Shown here piece by piece: positions 9,098 through 19,300 of a stretch of DNA of 41,331 nucleotides (its first letter is position 1; each line of letters starts with the position of its first letter). Made by a program: the position numbers and the translations under genes. Origin of the DNA: an uncultured Saprospiraceae bacterium (GTDB taxonomy: Bacteria; Bacteroidota; Bacteroidia; Chitinophagales; Saprospiraceae); contig CALLFA010000034.1 of the NCBI GenBank assembly GCA_937997635.1, forward strand, positions 1 to 41,331, in the 5' to 3' direction. The notes under the pieces are model-generated. The model was not told the DNA's origin. It searched no databases and saw only the letters and a list, made by a program, of their open reading frames with translations.

Positions 9098-9946
9098 CTA
9101 GATGTCGTCTGGCAAAGATTCTTCATTTAATAATTCACTGCAATATTTACAGTATAGAGCGTCGTTGTCGTGGCCTTCTCTAGAGCAGTATCGGCAAGTC
9201 TGCAGACTTTTTTTTGCCATGTCTGAGTCGCTTTTGGTTAATTCTGATGTGACGATTCCTGTCGGTACAGCAATCACTGCATAACCCAGCAACATGATGA
9301 CTGCTGCAATGAATTGACCAAAATTGGTGGTCGGGGAGATGTCTCCATATCCCACTGTGGTCATTGTTACTATTGCCCAATACATTGCTCTCGGTATGCT
9401 ATCAAATTGTTCGTTGTAACCACCTTCTATAAAGTACATGAGTGAACCAAAAATACATACGATGACGACGACGAAAGACATGAAGATGATGATCTTAGGA
9501 CGAGAGTTTTTAAGCGCATCACTAATCACTTTCCCGTGGTTTAAGAAGTTGATCATTTTGAATATCCTGAAAACTCTCATCAGACGCAATGCCCTAATTA
9601 CGATTAAAGACTGAGAACCCGGAAAGAAAATACTCAGGTAAGTGGGAAGGATAGAAGCCAAATCAATAATACCAAAAAAGCTGGTAGCATACTTGATTGG
9701 TTTGTACACACTATACAATCTAAAAATATACTCTAAAGTGAAGAAAATGGTGAATATCCATTCGAGCACATAGAATGTTTTCTTAAAACCTGTCCCTAAT
9801 GTAGGTACTGATTCCAGCATGACAGCAAAAACACTCAATAGGATCATGATGAGCAGTATGATGTCAAACCGCTTGCCTGCAGGAGTGTCTGCTTCAAAGA
9901 TGATCTCATGAAGTCGCTCTTTCGAACGATTTCTAGGAAAAGCCAT
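9098..9946 (-). CDS. Voltage-gated-type potassium channel with C-terminal zinc ribbon
   Basis: A 282-residue six-helix ion channel. S1 lies near residues 27-45; S4 carries regularly spaced arginines (IRALRLMRVFRIFK, residues 117-130), the voltage sensor. The pore loop has the selectivity filter TMTTVGYGD (197-202 for TVGYGD), which is K+-selective. After S6 there is a short cytoplasmic tail with CRYC and CKYC (Cys 251, 254, 266, 269), a probable zinc ribbon. It converges with the DoxX-like gene with only two bases between the stops. Channel type is certain; the tail's function is inferred from the cysteine pattern only. Confidence 0.93.
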   Translation of the reverse strand: MAFPRNRSKERLHEIIFEADTPAGKRFDIILLIMILLSVFAVMLESVPTLGTGFKKTFYVLEWIFTIFFTLEYIFRLYSVYKPIKYATSFFGIIDLASILPTYLSIFFPGSQSLIVIRALRLMRVFRIFKMINFLNHGKVISDALKNSRPKIIIFMSFVVVIVCIFGSLMYFIEGGYNEQFDSIPRAMYWAIVTMTTVGYGDISPTTNFGQFIAAVIMLLGYAVIAVPTGIVTSELTKSDSDMAKKSLQTCRYCSREGHDNDALYCKYCSELLNEESLPDDI

Positions 9947-10168
9947 GATTCTTAATTCTTTAGATTATCATGCAAATATTAAACCACAATAGAATTTTCA
10001 TGTATAGTCAGTCATCTTTGTTTTGGGCAGAATAATTAGAACTCCATTGTTATGGAAATGTAATCAGCAGTCACAAATAACACGAGGCCACTACCAATTT
10101 GGTTCATCATTAAGGGTGTTGTAGTCTAGTGAATCAAATTTAAGGCTAGTAGTTAATGGACAAAAACT

Positions 10169-10465
10169 CTAAACAAAATCAGAATCACTAACAGAATGTT
10201 TGCTGTTCTTAATTTTTACCATTTCTTTCTCTATTTCTCTTTGTTCCCAATCATCTCCATAAGTAAAAGAAAACACTCGAATGGCATGAAAAGCAACTGC
10301 AACTCCCCAACCCAAAATTGGAAATATCGCCCAGAATACATCACTTGTAAATAGATTGAGTAAAATAAAGAAAACGCTCATTAGCAACCAAGACATCAAG
10401 TGGGAATAAAACTTCCGTTTCTCCTTAACTCTTTTTCTTGCGATTTGATAAATCTCCTTATCCAT
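10169..10465 (-). CDS. 2TM domain protein
   Basis: A 98-residue membrane protein of the 2TM-domain family common in Bacteroidota. A charged N-terminal helix (EIYQIARKRVKEKRKFYSHL) is followed by two membrane helices (SWLLMSVFFILLNLFTS; FWAIFPILGWGVAVAFHAIR) and then by FTYGDDWEQREIEKEM, the characteristic motif after the second helix. In the family this domain often sits next to LytTR or histidine-kinase genes, but here the gene stands alone. Function unknown. Confidence 0.85.
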   Translation of the reverse strand: MDKEIYQIARKRVKEKRKFYSHLMSWLLMSVFFILLNLFTSDVFWAIFPILGWGVAVAFHAIRVFSFTYGDDWEQREIEKEMVKIKNSKHSVSDSDFV

Positions 10466-10557
10466 AGAGCATAATTAAGCATAATCTTCATAAAGTCAAC
10501 AAAAACTTAGCCGAATAACCTGTTCTTGCCGATCAACTACCCATTTATTAAGATGTG

Positions 10558-11322
10558 TTATCGAACAAAAAGTAACTGAGTATCAGTAGAATTTTCCTCA
10601 GCAAACGCATAGTCTTCCAGGTTAAACCCCTTCAAATCTTCGATTGTTTTTGCTTTTTCAATAGCCATGTACCTAGCCATTAATCCTCTGGCTCGCTTTG
10701 CGTTGAATGAGATGTGTTTCAGTTTGCCATCTCTGTATTCTTTAAAGTCTACATTGATGACAGGAATATTCAATTGCTTCTTTTTTACAGATTTAAAATA
10801 TTCAACTGAAGCAAGATTGATGATGGCTTTTTCTTTATGCGATGCTATTTCTTCGTTGAGTGAATTAGCTATTTTATCGTCCCAAAATTCATATAAGTTC
10901 TTTCCTTTTCGCGTTGATAGTTTTGTGCCCATTTCTAGTCGATACGGTTGCATAAGATCTAGTGGTTTCAAAATACCGTATAAGCCGGAAAGGATTCTCA
11001 CGTGTTTTTGAGCGTAGTTTATCTGTGTTTTATTGAGTGTTTCCGCATCAAACCCTCTGTAAACATCACCATTAAATGCAAAAATGGCTTCCTTGCTATT
11101 TTTTCTGGTGAACGTCTCACCAAATTCTTTATACCTGATTGCATTTTCTTGTGCAAGCTTATCGCTAATACTCATCAAGCTTTTCAATTTGCCTTTCGAC
11201 TGCTTTTTGAGTTTATGCACCAAGGCTTGAGTCTCTTCTTGAAAAATTGGCAATGAGGCCTTGAAGTCTTTCGATAAAGCTGAGTAATCAAGTGTCTTTG
11301 CAGGTGAAAGTAGTGCTAGCAT
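10558..11322 (-). CDS. yaaA: Peroxide stress protein YaaA (DUF328/UPF0246)
   Basis: A 254-residue cytoplasmic protein with the family's start (MLALLSPAKTLDY), the FNGDVYRGFDA segment, and the strongly conserved HVRILSGLYGILKPLDLMQP and YRLEMGTKL motifs. The C-terminal part contains NAKRARGLMARYMA, also typical. In E. coli YaaA lowers intracellular iron during peroxide stress, and the fold binds DNA. It is a single-gene unit here with no recognisable regulatory site upstream. Confidence 0.93.
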   Translation of the reverse strand: MLALLSPAKTLDYSALSKDFKASLPIFQEETQALVHKLKKQSKGKLKSLMSISDKLAQENAIRYKEFGETFTRKNSKEAIFAFNGDVYRGFDAETLNKTQINYAQKHVRILSGLYGILKPLDLMQPYRLEMGTKLSTRKGKNLYEFWDDKIANSLNEEIASHKEKAIINLASVEYFKSVKKKQLNIPVINVDFKEYRDGKLKHISFNAKRARGLMARYMAIEKAKTIEDLKGFNLEDYAFAEENSTDTQLLFVR

Positions 11323-11503
11323 ATGAATTTTAATATATGTACAAAATTAATCAATTGATGTTGACATAAACAACGATTTTAAAATAGAGTTCATATAAAT
11401 AATTTCAGCCTACCGACCGTGATGACTCATTGTGTGTATTGGCTTTTAACTTTATTTAGGTTCGCCTAGCGATGGGTGATGGTCCAATGGAAGTTTGAAG
11501 CAT

Positions 11504-11536
11504 AAAAAAAGGCTTCGAAATTCAATTCGAAGCCTT
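11504..11536 (-). terminator. Rho-independent terminator after the DUF1573 gene
   Basis: A perfect 11-base-pair stem (AAGGCTTCGAA / TTCGAAGCCTT, 11509-11519 with 11526-11536) around a 6-base loop. On the minus strand it runs into a T tract (complement of the A run at 11504-11510). It begins about 28 bases after the DUF1573 stop codon. Confidence 0.9.
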
Positions 11537-11563
11537 GATATATTTTGAAAATAACTTTCTTAA

Positions 11564-12052
11564 TTAATGACCGTGGCCATGTCCTGTTTTCTTACTAGCA
11601 TCTTTAAAGATGTTTGCTGGTGCTTCAGGAACACTATTTTCAGCTTCAAGGACATTACCTTTGACAGTAATGACGTGTGGCTCTACGCCTTCTTCATTCG
11701 TCGTCAGGGTTACTGTTTTGCTGAATTTATTCAGTCTATTAGTCGCGTATCTTATTTCTATTTGACTAGCTTCACCTGGCATGATAGGCTCTTTTGGCCA
11801 TTCAGGAACAGTACATCCACAACTACCTCTAGCTGATTTGATAATCAAAGGAGCGTTTCCAGTGTTTGTAAAATTTAGTAGTCTTAAAGGTTCAGAATGT
11901 TGCTCAATAGTACCATAATCCACAACCGTAGATTCTAGCGTCATTTGAGGTCCATCGACAGATTCAGCAGAGATAAGATCTGTTGGTTCTAACTGCCCAA
12001 AAGCGATTCCCGCAATTAAAGCAAAACATAGAGAAAGTAAGTATGACTTCAT
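11564..12052 (-). CDS. DUF1573 domain exported protein with His-rich tail
   Basis: A 162-residue exported protein. The signal peptide is at residues 1-19 (SYLLSLCFALIAGIAFGQ). The DUF1573 domain, an Ig-like (ASH/MSP-type) beta sandwich, covers about residues 37-135 and carries the conserved FTNTGNAPLIIKSARGSCGC strand-turn. Members are extremely common in Bacteroidota and are thought to act in the periplasm or at the surface; function is not established. The C-terminus ends GHGHGH, a possible metal-binding tail. It has its own promoter and a strong terminator. Confidence 0.88.
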   Translation of the reverse strand: MKSYLLSLCFALIAGIAFGQLEPTDLISAESVDGPQMTLESTVVDYGTIEQHSEPLRLLNFTNTGNAPLIIKSARGSCGCTVPEWPKEPIMPGEASQIEIRYATNRLNKFSKTVTLTTNEEGVEPHVITVKGNVLEAENSVPEAPANIFKDASKKTGHGHGH

Positions 12053-12072
12053 TATATAGAACTTTGTTTTTA

Positions 12073-12103
12073 CAAATGTAATTCAATTCTCAAAGATAGT
12101 AAA
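12073..12103 (-). promoter_or_regulatory. Promoter of the DUF1573 gene
   Basis: Minus strand: TTTA (12100-12103), 19 bases, then TACATTTG (12073-12080), 21 bases before the start codon. The -7 box is an exact TAnnTTTG; the -33 box matches TTTG in three of four positions. Confidence 0.5.
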
Positions 12104-12155
12104 GATAGTAATGTAAATATGCAGTTAATGTAGTGTTAATCACTTTATGCATAAG

Positions 12156-12188
12156 TTTTTACGAATTTGCATTAAAGAGTTACTTTTG
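12156..12188 (+). promoter_or_regulatory. Promoter of the fused E1 gene
   Basis: Plus strand: a T-rich -33 region (GTTTTT, ending at 12160), 20 bases, then TACTTTTG (12181-12188), an exact TAnnTTTG -7 box. The leader to the ATG at 12236 is about 40 bases. Confidence 0.5.
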
Positions 12189-12235
12189 TGACGCTAAATT
12201 CTCAGATAGTCTCGAAATCCACTAAAACAAATTGA

Positions 12236-14647
12236 ATGATTATTGAATTTCCTGGTCTTACCGATTTTCTGCCAGAAGGTGATGATCATGAATCATTATT
12301 CAAAAAAGAAGTCATCCGAGACTTTTGGGTAGCTCTAGTCTCTCGTGAAGCAAGCCTGCTTGCTAGGAGAGAAGTGCTGACAGGCAAAGCAAAATTCGGG
12401 GTTACTGGCGATGGTAAAGAGTTGGCACAAATTGCCATTTCGAGAGTATTTAAAAAAGGCGACTTTTTTGCTCCATATTATAGAGCACAAACATTCATGA
12501 TACATAAAGGCCTTAGTACATTAGAAGAATACTTTGCTCAGTTATACGCAGATAGTGATAACGATCCATTTTCTCATGGAAAGCAGATGAACAATCATTT
12601 TGCAACTCAATTTATCGATGAGGATGGTGATTTTATTAACTTAAAAGACAAATACAATGTAACAGCTGGTATGTCTCCAACAGCTGGATCGACTGGGAAA
12701 TCAATTGGATTAGCACTCGCATCAAAGAAGTTTAGACACATCAAGGAACTGGCTGCATTTGACCATTTATCCGATGGAGGTAATGAAATTTGTATTTCAA
12801 CCATAGGAGATGGCAGCACATCAGAAGGAGTCTTTTGGGAAACAATGAATGCAGCTTGTGTGATGCGTGTGCCACTCGTGACTATTGTCATGGATGATGG
12901 TTATGGCATTTCTGTTCCTGTTGCATTGCAAACAACAAAAGCCAGTATTTCTGATGCCTTAGCTGGCTTTGAGTATGAAGAAGGCAAAGGAGGCATGATT
13001 ATCGAGAAAGTAAAGGGATGGGATTATCCTACACTGTGTGCAACAATAGACAAAGTATGTGCAGCCACTAGAGAAACGCATATCCCTGCAATCATTCATG
13101 TCGTTGAGATGACCCAGCCGCAAGGCCACTCAACTTCTGGATCCCACGAACGATATAAAAGCAAAGAAAGGCTCCAATGGGAAAAGGATTTTGACTGTAT
13201 TGAGCAAATGTCAGAGTGGATGAAAGTCAATGACATCCTCGCTGAAGATAGATTTGATGCTTTGCGTCGAATGGCCAAAAATTTTGCTCGTGAAAAACGA
13301 TCTATTGCTTGGAAAAAGTCTCGAACAAACATTCAGGATGTTTTGCTTAAAGCCAATAATGTCTATGAATATTTATTTGAACACGGCATTGAAAGTGAGG
13401 CCATCAATACTTTGCTCCAGGAAGCAAAAGAATTTGTCAATCCGTATATGAGCGAGATCATTCAAAATTTGCGATTGCTGCGTATTGAATTAGATGAGAA
13501 TACTGCACAGAAATCTGGATTGACGAAAATTGTCAGTGATGTTACGCAACAAAAATTACAAGATTTAGGTACACATTTATACAGTAGTTCGGCTAAGTCA
13601 GCATTAAAGATTCCAGTAATCGCAGCAGAATATAGCGACGATTCAGAAGTAATGGTTGGCTTTAAAATATTAAATAATTTTTTCAAAAAGGCCTTTGAAA
13701 AATATCCCAACACTTTCGCATTCGGTGAAGATGTTGGTATGATTGGGGATGTCAATCAAGGTTTGGCTGGTATGCAAAAAATGTTTGGTGAAGAGCGCGT
13801 CTTTGACTGTGGCATCAGAGAGTGGACCATAATGGGGCAGGCTGTTGGGATGGCGATGAGAGGGTTGCGCCCCATCGGAGAAATACAATACCTTGATTAT
13901 ATTTTTTATGCTCTAGCTATTTTGACTGATGATCTGGCCACTCTGAGATATAGGAGTCATGGCTTACAAGCAGCACCTATGATCATTCGTACTAGAGGAC
14001 ATCGACTAGAAGGCATTTGGCATACTGGTTCTCATCTAGGCGCAATCATCAATTCTTTAAGAGGTGTCTATATTCTTACTCCTCGGAATATGGTCCAGGC
14101 CGCTGGAATGTACAATACAATGTTGCAGTCAGATGACCCTGCACTAATTATCGAATGTTTAAACGGATATAGGCTAAAGGAGAAATTGCCAGTCAATATT
14201 GGAGAATATACAGTGCCATTAGGCGTTCCACAGTTGATGCATACGGGAGAGGACATCACTATTGTGACCTATGGTTCATGTGTCCGAGTAGCTCAAAAGG
14301 CTGTGGAATTACTCAAGAAGAAACTTGTATCTGTTGATTTGATTGATGTACAAACACTTGTACCCTTTGATCTGGAGCACACAATTGTGGAGTCTGTGAA
14401 AAAAACCAATAGACTCTTATTAATCGATGAAGATGTACCAGGAGGAGGCACATCATATATGATGCAAAAAATAGTCGAAGAACAACAGGCGTATCAATAC
14501 TTGGATGGCGCTCCAGTAACATTAACTGCCCGAGAACATCGGACGCCCTATGGGACTGATGGGGATTACTTCTGTAAGCCTAGTTCTGAAGACGTATATG
14601 AGAAAGTGATAGAAATATTAAAAGAATCCAATCCTGCAAGATTTTAA
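12236..14647 (+). CDS. 2-oxo acid dehydrogenase E1, fused alpha-beta subunits
   Basis: Thiamine-diphosphate-dependent E1 component of a branched-chain 2-oxo acid (or pyruvate-type) dehydrogenase complex, acting in the cytoplasm with separate E2 and E3. At 803 residues both subunits are in one chain. The alpha half (about 20-370) has the ThDP motif GDGSTSEGVFWETMNAACV followed by MDDGYGIS. The beta half (about 455-803) has FAFGEDVGMIGDVNQGLAGM, RPIGEIQYLDYIFYA and a GGGTSYMMQKIVE C-terminal segment. A linker of ~80 helical residues joins them. This fused form is common in Bacteroidota. Substrate preference (branched-chain or pyruvate) cannot be read from sequence alone. No E2 or E3 gene is nearby. 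Confidence 0.93.
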   Translation: MIIEFPGLTDFLPEGDDHESLFKKEVIRDFWVALVSREASLLARREVLTGKAKFGVTGDGKELAQIAISRVFKKGDFFAPYYRAQTFMIHKGLSTLEEYFAQLYADSDNDPFSHGKQMNNHFATQFIDEDGDFINLKDKYNVTAGMSPTAGSTGKSIGLALASKKFRHIKELAAFDHLSDGGNEICISTIGDGSTSEGVFWETMNAACVMRVPLVTIVMDDGYGISVPVALQTTKASISDALAGFEYEEGKGGMIIEKVKGWDYPTLCATIDKVCAATRETHIPAIIHVVEMTQPQGHSTSGSHERYKSKERLQWEKDFDCIEQMSEWMKVNDILAEDRFDALRRMAKNFAREKRSIAWKKSRTNIQDVLLKANNVYEYLFEHGIESEAINTLLQEAKEFVNPYMSEIIQNLRLLRIELDENTAQKSGLTKIVSDVTQQKLQDLGTHLYSSSAKSALKIPVIAAEYSDDSEVMVGFKILNNFFKKAFEKYPNTFAFGEDVGMIGDVNQGLAGMQKMFGEERVFDCGIREWTIMGQAVGMAMRGLRPIGEIQYLDYIFYALAILTDDLATLRYRSHGLQAAPMIIRTRGHRLEGIWHTGSHLGAIINSLRGVYILTPRNMVQAAGMYNTMLQSDDPALIIECLNGYRLKEKLPVNIGEYTVPLGVPQLMHTGEDITIVTYGSCVRVAQKAVELLKKKLVSVDLIDVQTLVPFDLEHTIVESVKKTNRLLLIDEDVPGGGTSYMMQKIVEEQQAYQYLDGAPVTLTAREHRTPYGTDGDYFCKPSSEDVYEKVIEILKESNPARF

Positions 14648-14703
14648 TCGTTATCATATTAAGAATAGTTTTAATACATTTATGTACCAATTAGATATTA
14701 CAC

Positions 14704-15444
14704 GTGTACGATAGTCTAGTCATCATACCAACATATAACGAAAAGGAAAACATTGAGGACATCATCAGAGCTGTCATCGCTTTAGATGACGAATTTGAAA
14801 TCCTTGTTGTTGATGACAATTCTCCAGATGGTACAGCTGATATCGTTAAATCGCTTCAGAAAGAATATGAGGACATCATCCATCTCCTTGTTAGAAAAGA
14901 AAAGTCAGGCTTAGGCACCGCTTATATTGCAGGATTCAAGTATGGCTTGTCTAAGGGTTATGCTTATCTTTTTGAAATGGATGCTGACTTCTCACACAAA
15001 CCAGCAGATCTTGTGAGATTGAGAAAAGAATGTAGGGATGGCAATGCAGATGTCTGTGTTGGTTCTAGGTACGTCAAAGGAGGTGGTGTTGTCAATTGGC
15101 CTTGGGATCGACTATTTCTGTCAAAAGGAGCTTCCTATTATGTGCGAGCTATAACATGGATGCCAGTTAAAGATTCAACAGGTGGATTTAAATGCTACAC
15201 AAAAAAAGTATTGGAATCCATCAACTTAGATAATATTGAGTTTGTAGGCTATGCCTTCCAAATCGAAATGAAATACGCAGCATGGTCACTTGGTTTTAAA
15301 ATAAAAGAAATTCCCATCATCTTCGAAGATAGGGTGAAGGGGGTATCAAAAATGAATTTGAGTATTGTCAGCGAAGCAATTTTGGGTGTACTTAAGATGA
15401 GATTTTCTAAGTTGATGTCTTCCAATAAATATAAAAATGTCTAA
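14704..15444 (+). CDS. Polyprenol-phosphate mannosyltransferase-like (DPM1) glycosyltransferase, GT2
   Basis: A 246-residue GT-A fold glycosyltransferase of family 2, resembling dolichol/polyprenol monophosphate mannose synthase. Motifs: SLVIIPTYNEKENIEDIIRA at the N-terminus, VVDDNSPDGTADIV (nucleotide-sugar binding), the metal-binding EMDADFSHKP, and a C-terminal FEDRVKGVSKMN typical of the DPM1 branch. The GTG at 14704 is the only plausible start: an in-frame TAG lies four codons upstream and the family motif begins at residue 4. It overlaps the next gene by 8 bases, so the two are translationally linked. No C-terminal membrane anchor is seen. Confidence 0.9.
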   Translation: MYDSLVIIPTYNEKENIEDIIRAVIALDDEFEILVVDDNSPDGTADIVKSLQKEYEDIIHLLVRKEKSGLGTAYIAGFKYGLSKGYAYLFEMDADFSHKPADLVRLRKECRDGNADVCVGSRYVKGGGVVNWPWDRLFLSKGASYYVRAITWMPVKDSTGGFKCYTKKVLESINLDNIEFVGYAFQIEMKYAAWSLGFKIKEIPIIFEDRVKGVSKMNLSIVSEAILGVLKMRFSKLMSSNKYKNV

Positions 15445-16312
15445 GCGGAGAAAATGGATGATTGCAATTCTAGCTGTATTTCTGACTGTGTTCATCATCG
15501 CTCTCTTTGTAATCTCAAATGCATCTCTTAGAAAGTCTGATAAGGACGTTACTCAATATTTCAAAAAGAACAATACGCCTGAAGCCAAAATTGAACAATT
15601 TACTTTTCAAGATAAAGAGATCAGATATATTTCGAGTGGAATGGAGGCTTCAGATTCAATAACAGCTATTTTATTTATACATGGTGCTCCAGGTTCGAGT
15701 GATTCATTTTACAGTTATCTCGCGGATTCTACCTTGAGGAAAACGACACACATGATCACAGTCGATCGATTGGGTTATGGGTATTCGGATTATGGCAACG
15801 CAGAGACAGACATTGAAAAACAAGCAGCACCTTTTACAGAATTGATCAGTCAAATTCCCGCGAAGGACTGGATTATTTTATCTCATTCTTACGGGTGTGC
15901 AGTAGCAGGAATGTTGGCCATTCAAGAACCATTAAAGATAAAGTCCAATGTGATGTTGTCTCCAGTTATTCATCCCCAATATGAGAAAGTGTTTTTCTTT
16001 TCCTCTTGGCCTTCACAGCATTGGCTTAAAGGATTATTTTCAGAAGCGTACCAAGTATCTTCTTATGAAAAAATGAGCCACGCTGTAGAGCTCAAAAATA
16101 TAGAAGGCTTATGGCCAAAGACAAAGGTGCCTACGATTGTTATACATGGACAAAAAGATTGGCTTGCTCCGGTAGAAAATGCTGATTATTTATCTCGTTT
16201 TATTTCTGATGATTTATTGACTGTTCGAATATATCCTGAATTCTCCCATTTTATTCCATGGTCGCAAGCCGATCTGGTCCGTAAAGAATTGATAACTTTA
16301 ATTAATCAATGA
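15437..16312 (+). CDS. Membrane-anchored alpha/beta hydrolase
   Basis: A 291-residue alpha/beta-hydrolase-fold protein with an N-terminal signal-anchor helix (WMIAILAVFLTVFIIALFVI), so the domain faces the periplasm. The oxyanion segment is FIHGAPGSSDSF, the nucleophile elbow ILSHSYGCAVAG (Ser in S-H-S-Y-G), the acid is likely the Asp in IHGQKDWLAP and the base the His in EFSHFIPW. All three catalytic positions are present in correct order. Substrate unknown. It overlaps the upstream glycosyltransferase by 8 bases. Confidence 0.87.
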   Translation: MSKRRKWMIAILAVFLTVFIIALFVISNASLRKSDKDVTQYFKKNNTPEAKIEQFTFQDKEIRYISSGMEASDSITAILFIHGAPGSSDSFYSYLADSTLRKTTHMITVDRLGYGYSDYGNAETDIEKQAAPFTELISQIPAKDWIILSHSYGCAVAGMLAIQEPLKIKSNVMLSPVIHPQYEKVFFFSSWPSQHWLKGLFSEAYQVSSYEKMSHAVELKNIEGLWPKTKVPTIVIHGQKDWLAPVENADYLSRFISDDLLTVRIYPEFSHFIPWSQADLVRKELITLINQ

Positions 16313-16363
16313 AAAATCAAAAACGATTTAGTTTGACGCAATCGTTTAATTGTCAATACTGTA

Positions 16364-19300
16364 ATGAGAAATACTATTTACATATTTAATGAGTACATTT
16401 TCAAAGAAGCATTGAATTTACAAAAACAGCTGAATACTGTTCTTATTAAATTAAAGAGCTTACGCAGTCACATACTTGTCTTTGTTTTTGCTGTCGCACT
16501 AAGTGCTAAGCTAAGTGCACAAATACCATCAAATCCCATTGGAAATAACGGTGTTGGTCTCAAATGGAATCAGATAGAGACAGATAAAGTAAAGTTGATT
16601 TATCCAAGAGGACTTGATCGGCAAGCCAACAGAATTGTAAACTTAGTCCATCACTTATGGGAAGTGGATAGTCCGTCTATTGGCAATAATCATAAGAAAG
16701 CCCCTATCGTCTTGCATCCGCAAAATTCATTGTCAAATGGTTTAGTAACTGTTGCACCTTTTCGATCAGAGTTTTTTGCACGCGCGCCTCAGTTTGATGG
16801 GACGACAGATTGGTTGGATCATCTGACTATTCACGAGTATCAACACATTAAGCAATTCAATCAGTCGAGACAGGGGATTACTGGTTTGGTTAGAAATGTC
16901 CTTGGGGACTGGGCATGGGGTGGTATGATGGCGCTTGCCATTCCTCGTTGGTATTTTGAGGGAGATGCCACGATAGCTGAAACGGTCTTCACCAAGAGTG
17001 GGCGAGGGCGTATTCCCGAATTCACCATGGAGTATAAGTCATTACTCAAAGATGGTGTTCGTTATTCATATGAAAAAGCAGGAGCCAGATCAATGAAAGA
17101 TTTTGTTCCAGATTGGTGGAGTCTTGGATATCATTTGCTGACATATGGAAGAAAAGAATTTGGTCCAGACTTATGGAAAAATGTAACTGCGGATGCGGTA
17201 CGATACAAAGGCATTATCTACCCCTTCAACAAAAGTGTTAAAAAGAGGACAGGCTATCCGCTGAAAGAATTGTACGCTAAAACGATGGATGATCTGCAAG
17301 AGCAATGGTCTGCTCAAGAAAAGCGGATGGCCGATGATCCCTCCAGTTTTGTATTTGCGTCAGATAATCGACAGACAGTCCTTCATCGATCAACACCACA
17401 ATTTGATGCTAAAGGCAACCTGTGTTATATAAAATCGGGTTTCGATCGTATCGCCAGTTTAGAAGAGTTGTCACCTTCAGGAAAAGTGAATAGGCTGACA
17501 CGACCTGGTATCCTACTTGAAAGACAACTGGAGCAGTTGTCTGCGAGTAACAACAAAATGGTTTGGGCAGAACTTGGCTGGGACATCAGACGTCAATTTA
17601 AGCGGTTTTCTGAAATTGTTATTTTCGATAAAGGCACAAAGAAAAAAACGCGACTGACAAAAAACAACTTTGATTATTCTCCAGCCTTAAATGCTGATGC
17701 AACAAAGATTGCAGCAATACGTACAAATGAAGAATTGCTTCCTCAGGTCATTATTTTGGATTCAGCAAATGGAGAAATTACCCAGACCTTACCAAATAAA
17801 CAAAAATATCAATTGTCCTACATGCAGTGGTTGGATGCTGACCATGTGATCCTAGTGGCAAAAGCAAATCAGCAAAATGCCATATTTAAAGTGTCTTTAC
17901 TGAGTAGTGAATTGACGCGTTTGACAGATTGGACTTCCGATGCGATCACACATTTGGCTGTTCATGATCAACAGATATACTTTTCAAAACCGACCAGAGA
18001 CATCAATCAAATTTTTATGATTGATGTAAAAACAAAAATGAAATACCAAATAACAAAAGACAACATAGCAGCCTTTCAACCGGCTATTTCTCCAGATGGA
18101 AAAACCCTCGTCTATTCGTCATTTTCACACAGAGGTTACGAACTGAAGAAACTTGATCTAGATGCAAACAATGCATTTCGCAAGGAGAGAAAGACCATAG
18201 ATGAAAATTATCGTACACCGTTTGTAGCGGCCATCATGAAGCAGGAAAAAGACAATCTGTTGGCAGAAGTCGGCGATGAAGAATTCGAAAGTAAACCATA
18301 CAATCGATTTTCAGGTTTGGTTAAACCACACAGCATCTTAACTAATTTTGATCAAAATTTTGTAGAATTTAGTTTGTTATCTGATAATGTATTCAGCACT
18401 TTATCTGCAGACGCAACAGCCAGTTACAGATTTAATGAAGACGCTTGGCGTTATTCAGTTGGACTAACTTATGCAGAATTGTTTCCAGAGTTAAGCTTGC
18501 GTTTTGAACGAGTCGGTAGGGGAGCTGTACTCTTCAATTTTAGTGAATTAGGGCAAGAGGGACAAATACAACAAAATAGAGTTTTAGAGTTTTGGCGTGA
18601 AAACAGAATTCGTGCAGGAATAGCTGTGCCATTAAATTTTAGTTCTGGACAGACATCACGTACGATGAGTTTGATTGCGAGATATACCAGACATCATTTG
18701 GATGTAGACGGCAATTTGGATAATGATGATTTTGTAGCGAGAGATACCTTGGATTTTTCACAAGGTAATTTCCCACAAAACCTGTTGGAACAGCAACCAT
18801 TAGGAGATGAACAATTTTCTTCTGTAGATTTGATTTGGATCGGCCGTATTCAGCAATTCACTGCTTTGCAAAATCTTGGTCCTAGATTTGGAGCTTCTGG
18901 ATTTGCTCGGTGGCGTAAGGCATTTGGATCGATTGATGACGATGTCATACAATTGGACGGAACGCTATTTTTGCCTGGCTTATCTCGCAATCACAGCTTT
19001 TCTATAGAGTACGCTTATCAAGCTGAAGGCTTATTGGACAGATATAGATTCTCAGATAATTTTAATTATCCCCGTGGCTACAACCGGTCTCTGAGGGCGG
19101 ATAGATTCCATAAGATTGGATTTAATTACCGGTTTCCTATCTGGTACCCAGATGTGGCTATTGGTGGATTGGCGTTTATCAAAAGATTCAAAGGCAATGT
19201 CTTTTACGACCATGGATCGATCAATATAGCTTCAGAGCCATTTCAACCAACTACCACATCACTACGTTCTGTAGGATTTGAATTAGGTGTTGATTTTAGA

